Part shown: piece by piece, positions 63,834 through 64,000 of the stretch
Numbering within the stretch: position 1 is the stretch's first letter
Layout of the letters: each line of letters starts with the position of its first letter
Assembly: GCF_007991655.1 (NCBI RefSeq)
Contig: NZ_BJYT01000001.1
Coordinates: forward strand, 248,001 to 312,000
Source: Segetibacter aerophilus
Lineage (GTDB): Bacteria > Bacteroidota > Bacteroidia > Chitinophagales > Chitinophagaceae
DNA: 64,000 bases
Direction of reading: 5' to 3'
Notes under the pieces: generated by a model
What the model was told of the DNA's origin: nothing
Seen by the model: the letters and a program-made list of their open reading frames with translations, nothing else
The model's database searches: none
Program-made: the position numbers and the translations under genes

Positions 63834-63866
63834 AATAATTTTTACGTCAACTAGCCGTAATGATAC

Positions 63867-64000
63867 TTACTTAGGTTCGACCTGCAGTTCCTTTTCTTCA
63901 ATAAAAGCATAGCAGATCATATGGCAGATATGCATATGACAATCTTCAACGCGACCGTAGTGAACGGAATCAATAGTAACGCTATGGTCGGCAAGCTCTG
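63867..64000 (-). CDS. SIS-domain phosphosugar isomerase (N-terminus beyond the window)
   Basis: Only the last 44 codons are inside the window; the stop codon (TAA on the minus strand) is at 63867-63869. The translation ends SVHYGRVEDCHMHICHMICY then AFIEEKELQVEPK. The RVEDxHMxxxHxxCY pattern is typical of the C-terminus of SIS-domain isomerases related to GmhA (sedoheptulose-7-phosphate isomerase). It is convergent with the sulfatase gene. Confidence 0.7.
   Translation of the reverse strand, partial: ELADHSVTIDSVHYGRVEDCHMHICHMICYAFIEEKELQVEPK

Noticed and set aside
1-64000. tRNA, rRNA, transposase, integrase or phage genes
   Set aside because: None was seen on reading both strands; a tRNA scan would be needed to exclude a short RNA gene with certainty.

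Overview
The window is chromosomal DNA from a Bacteroidota bacterium, most likely of the Chitinophagaceae or a close relative. The evidence is the gliding genes gldF and gldG, a fused MurF-alanine racemase, a DUF2723 protein, an outsized signal peptidase I, a BlaI/M56 pair, an uncoupled ECF sigma factor, LytS/LytTR signalling, and promoter-like boxes of the Bacteroidota form TTG-N18..22-TAnnTTTG. No rRNA, tRNA, CRISPR array, transposase or phage gene was seen.

Layout. 1-2772: the 5' part of a large TolB-propeller/amidohydrolase gene that runs off the left edge. 3-10.6 kb: gldF, gldG, a TerC-type membrane protein, murF-alr and a solitary TIR membrane protein. 10.7-16 kb: a small unknown protein, the DUF2723 protein and the blaI-M56 operon. 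16-24.6 kb: aldo/keto reductase, mannonate dehydratase, a stretch of small unknown proteins, a DUF2945 protein, an unknown lipoprotein and an M20 peptidase. 24.9-36 kb: FabF, ECF sigma factor, LytS/LytTR pair, kelch lipoprotein, O-methyltransferase, M28 peptidase, beta-helix protein and a TRAFs-binding-like protein. 36.5-46.8 kb: the respiratory complex I operon nuoABCDHIJKLMN, with no nuoE, nuoF or nuoG. 46.9-57 kb: ABC-F ATPase, MFS and MATE transporters, a sigma-54-type response regulator without a DNA-binding domain, a MerR/B12 regulator and signal peptidase I. 57-64 kb: cytidine deaminase, PA2169-type protein, ferredoxin reductase, Ogt, CsaA, OsmC, nucleoside hydrolase, sulfatase, and the end of a SIS-domain gene cut by the right edge.

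The least explained structure is a family of short dispersed repeats of about 55-60 bp in intergenic spacers. Ten clear copies and one decayed copy occur in 64 kb. Each has a core close to GTGAGTGACACAACGATG, usually preceded by GTACAA, then a variable 17-19 nt, a segment like GCCTGTTAC and an A-rich end. Two copies at 36.2-36.3 kb face each other and form a MITE-like inverted pair. A second repeat class, low-complexity AGTTGTGAGTGATA-like or AGTAAAA-like DNA, fills the spacers of the complex I operon.

Functionally the window is mostly housekeeping (cell wall, respiration, protein export, nucleotide salvage, efflux) mixed with surface or secreted degradative enzymes (amidohydrolase, M20, M28, beta-helix, sulfatase, nucleoside hydrolase) and several regulators. 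The most notable protein-level oddities are the complex I without its NADH module, the NtrC-like regulator with an altered GAFTGA loop and no HTH, and a MerR protein carrying the W-x9-EH motif of CarH-type B12 photoreceptors.
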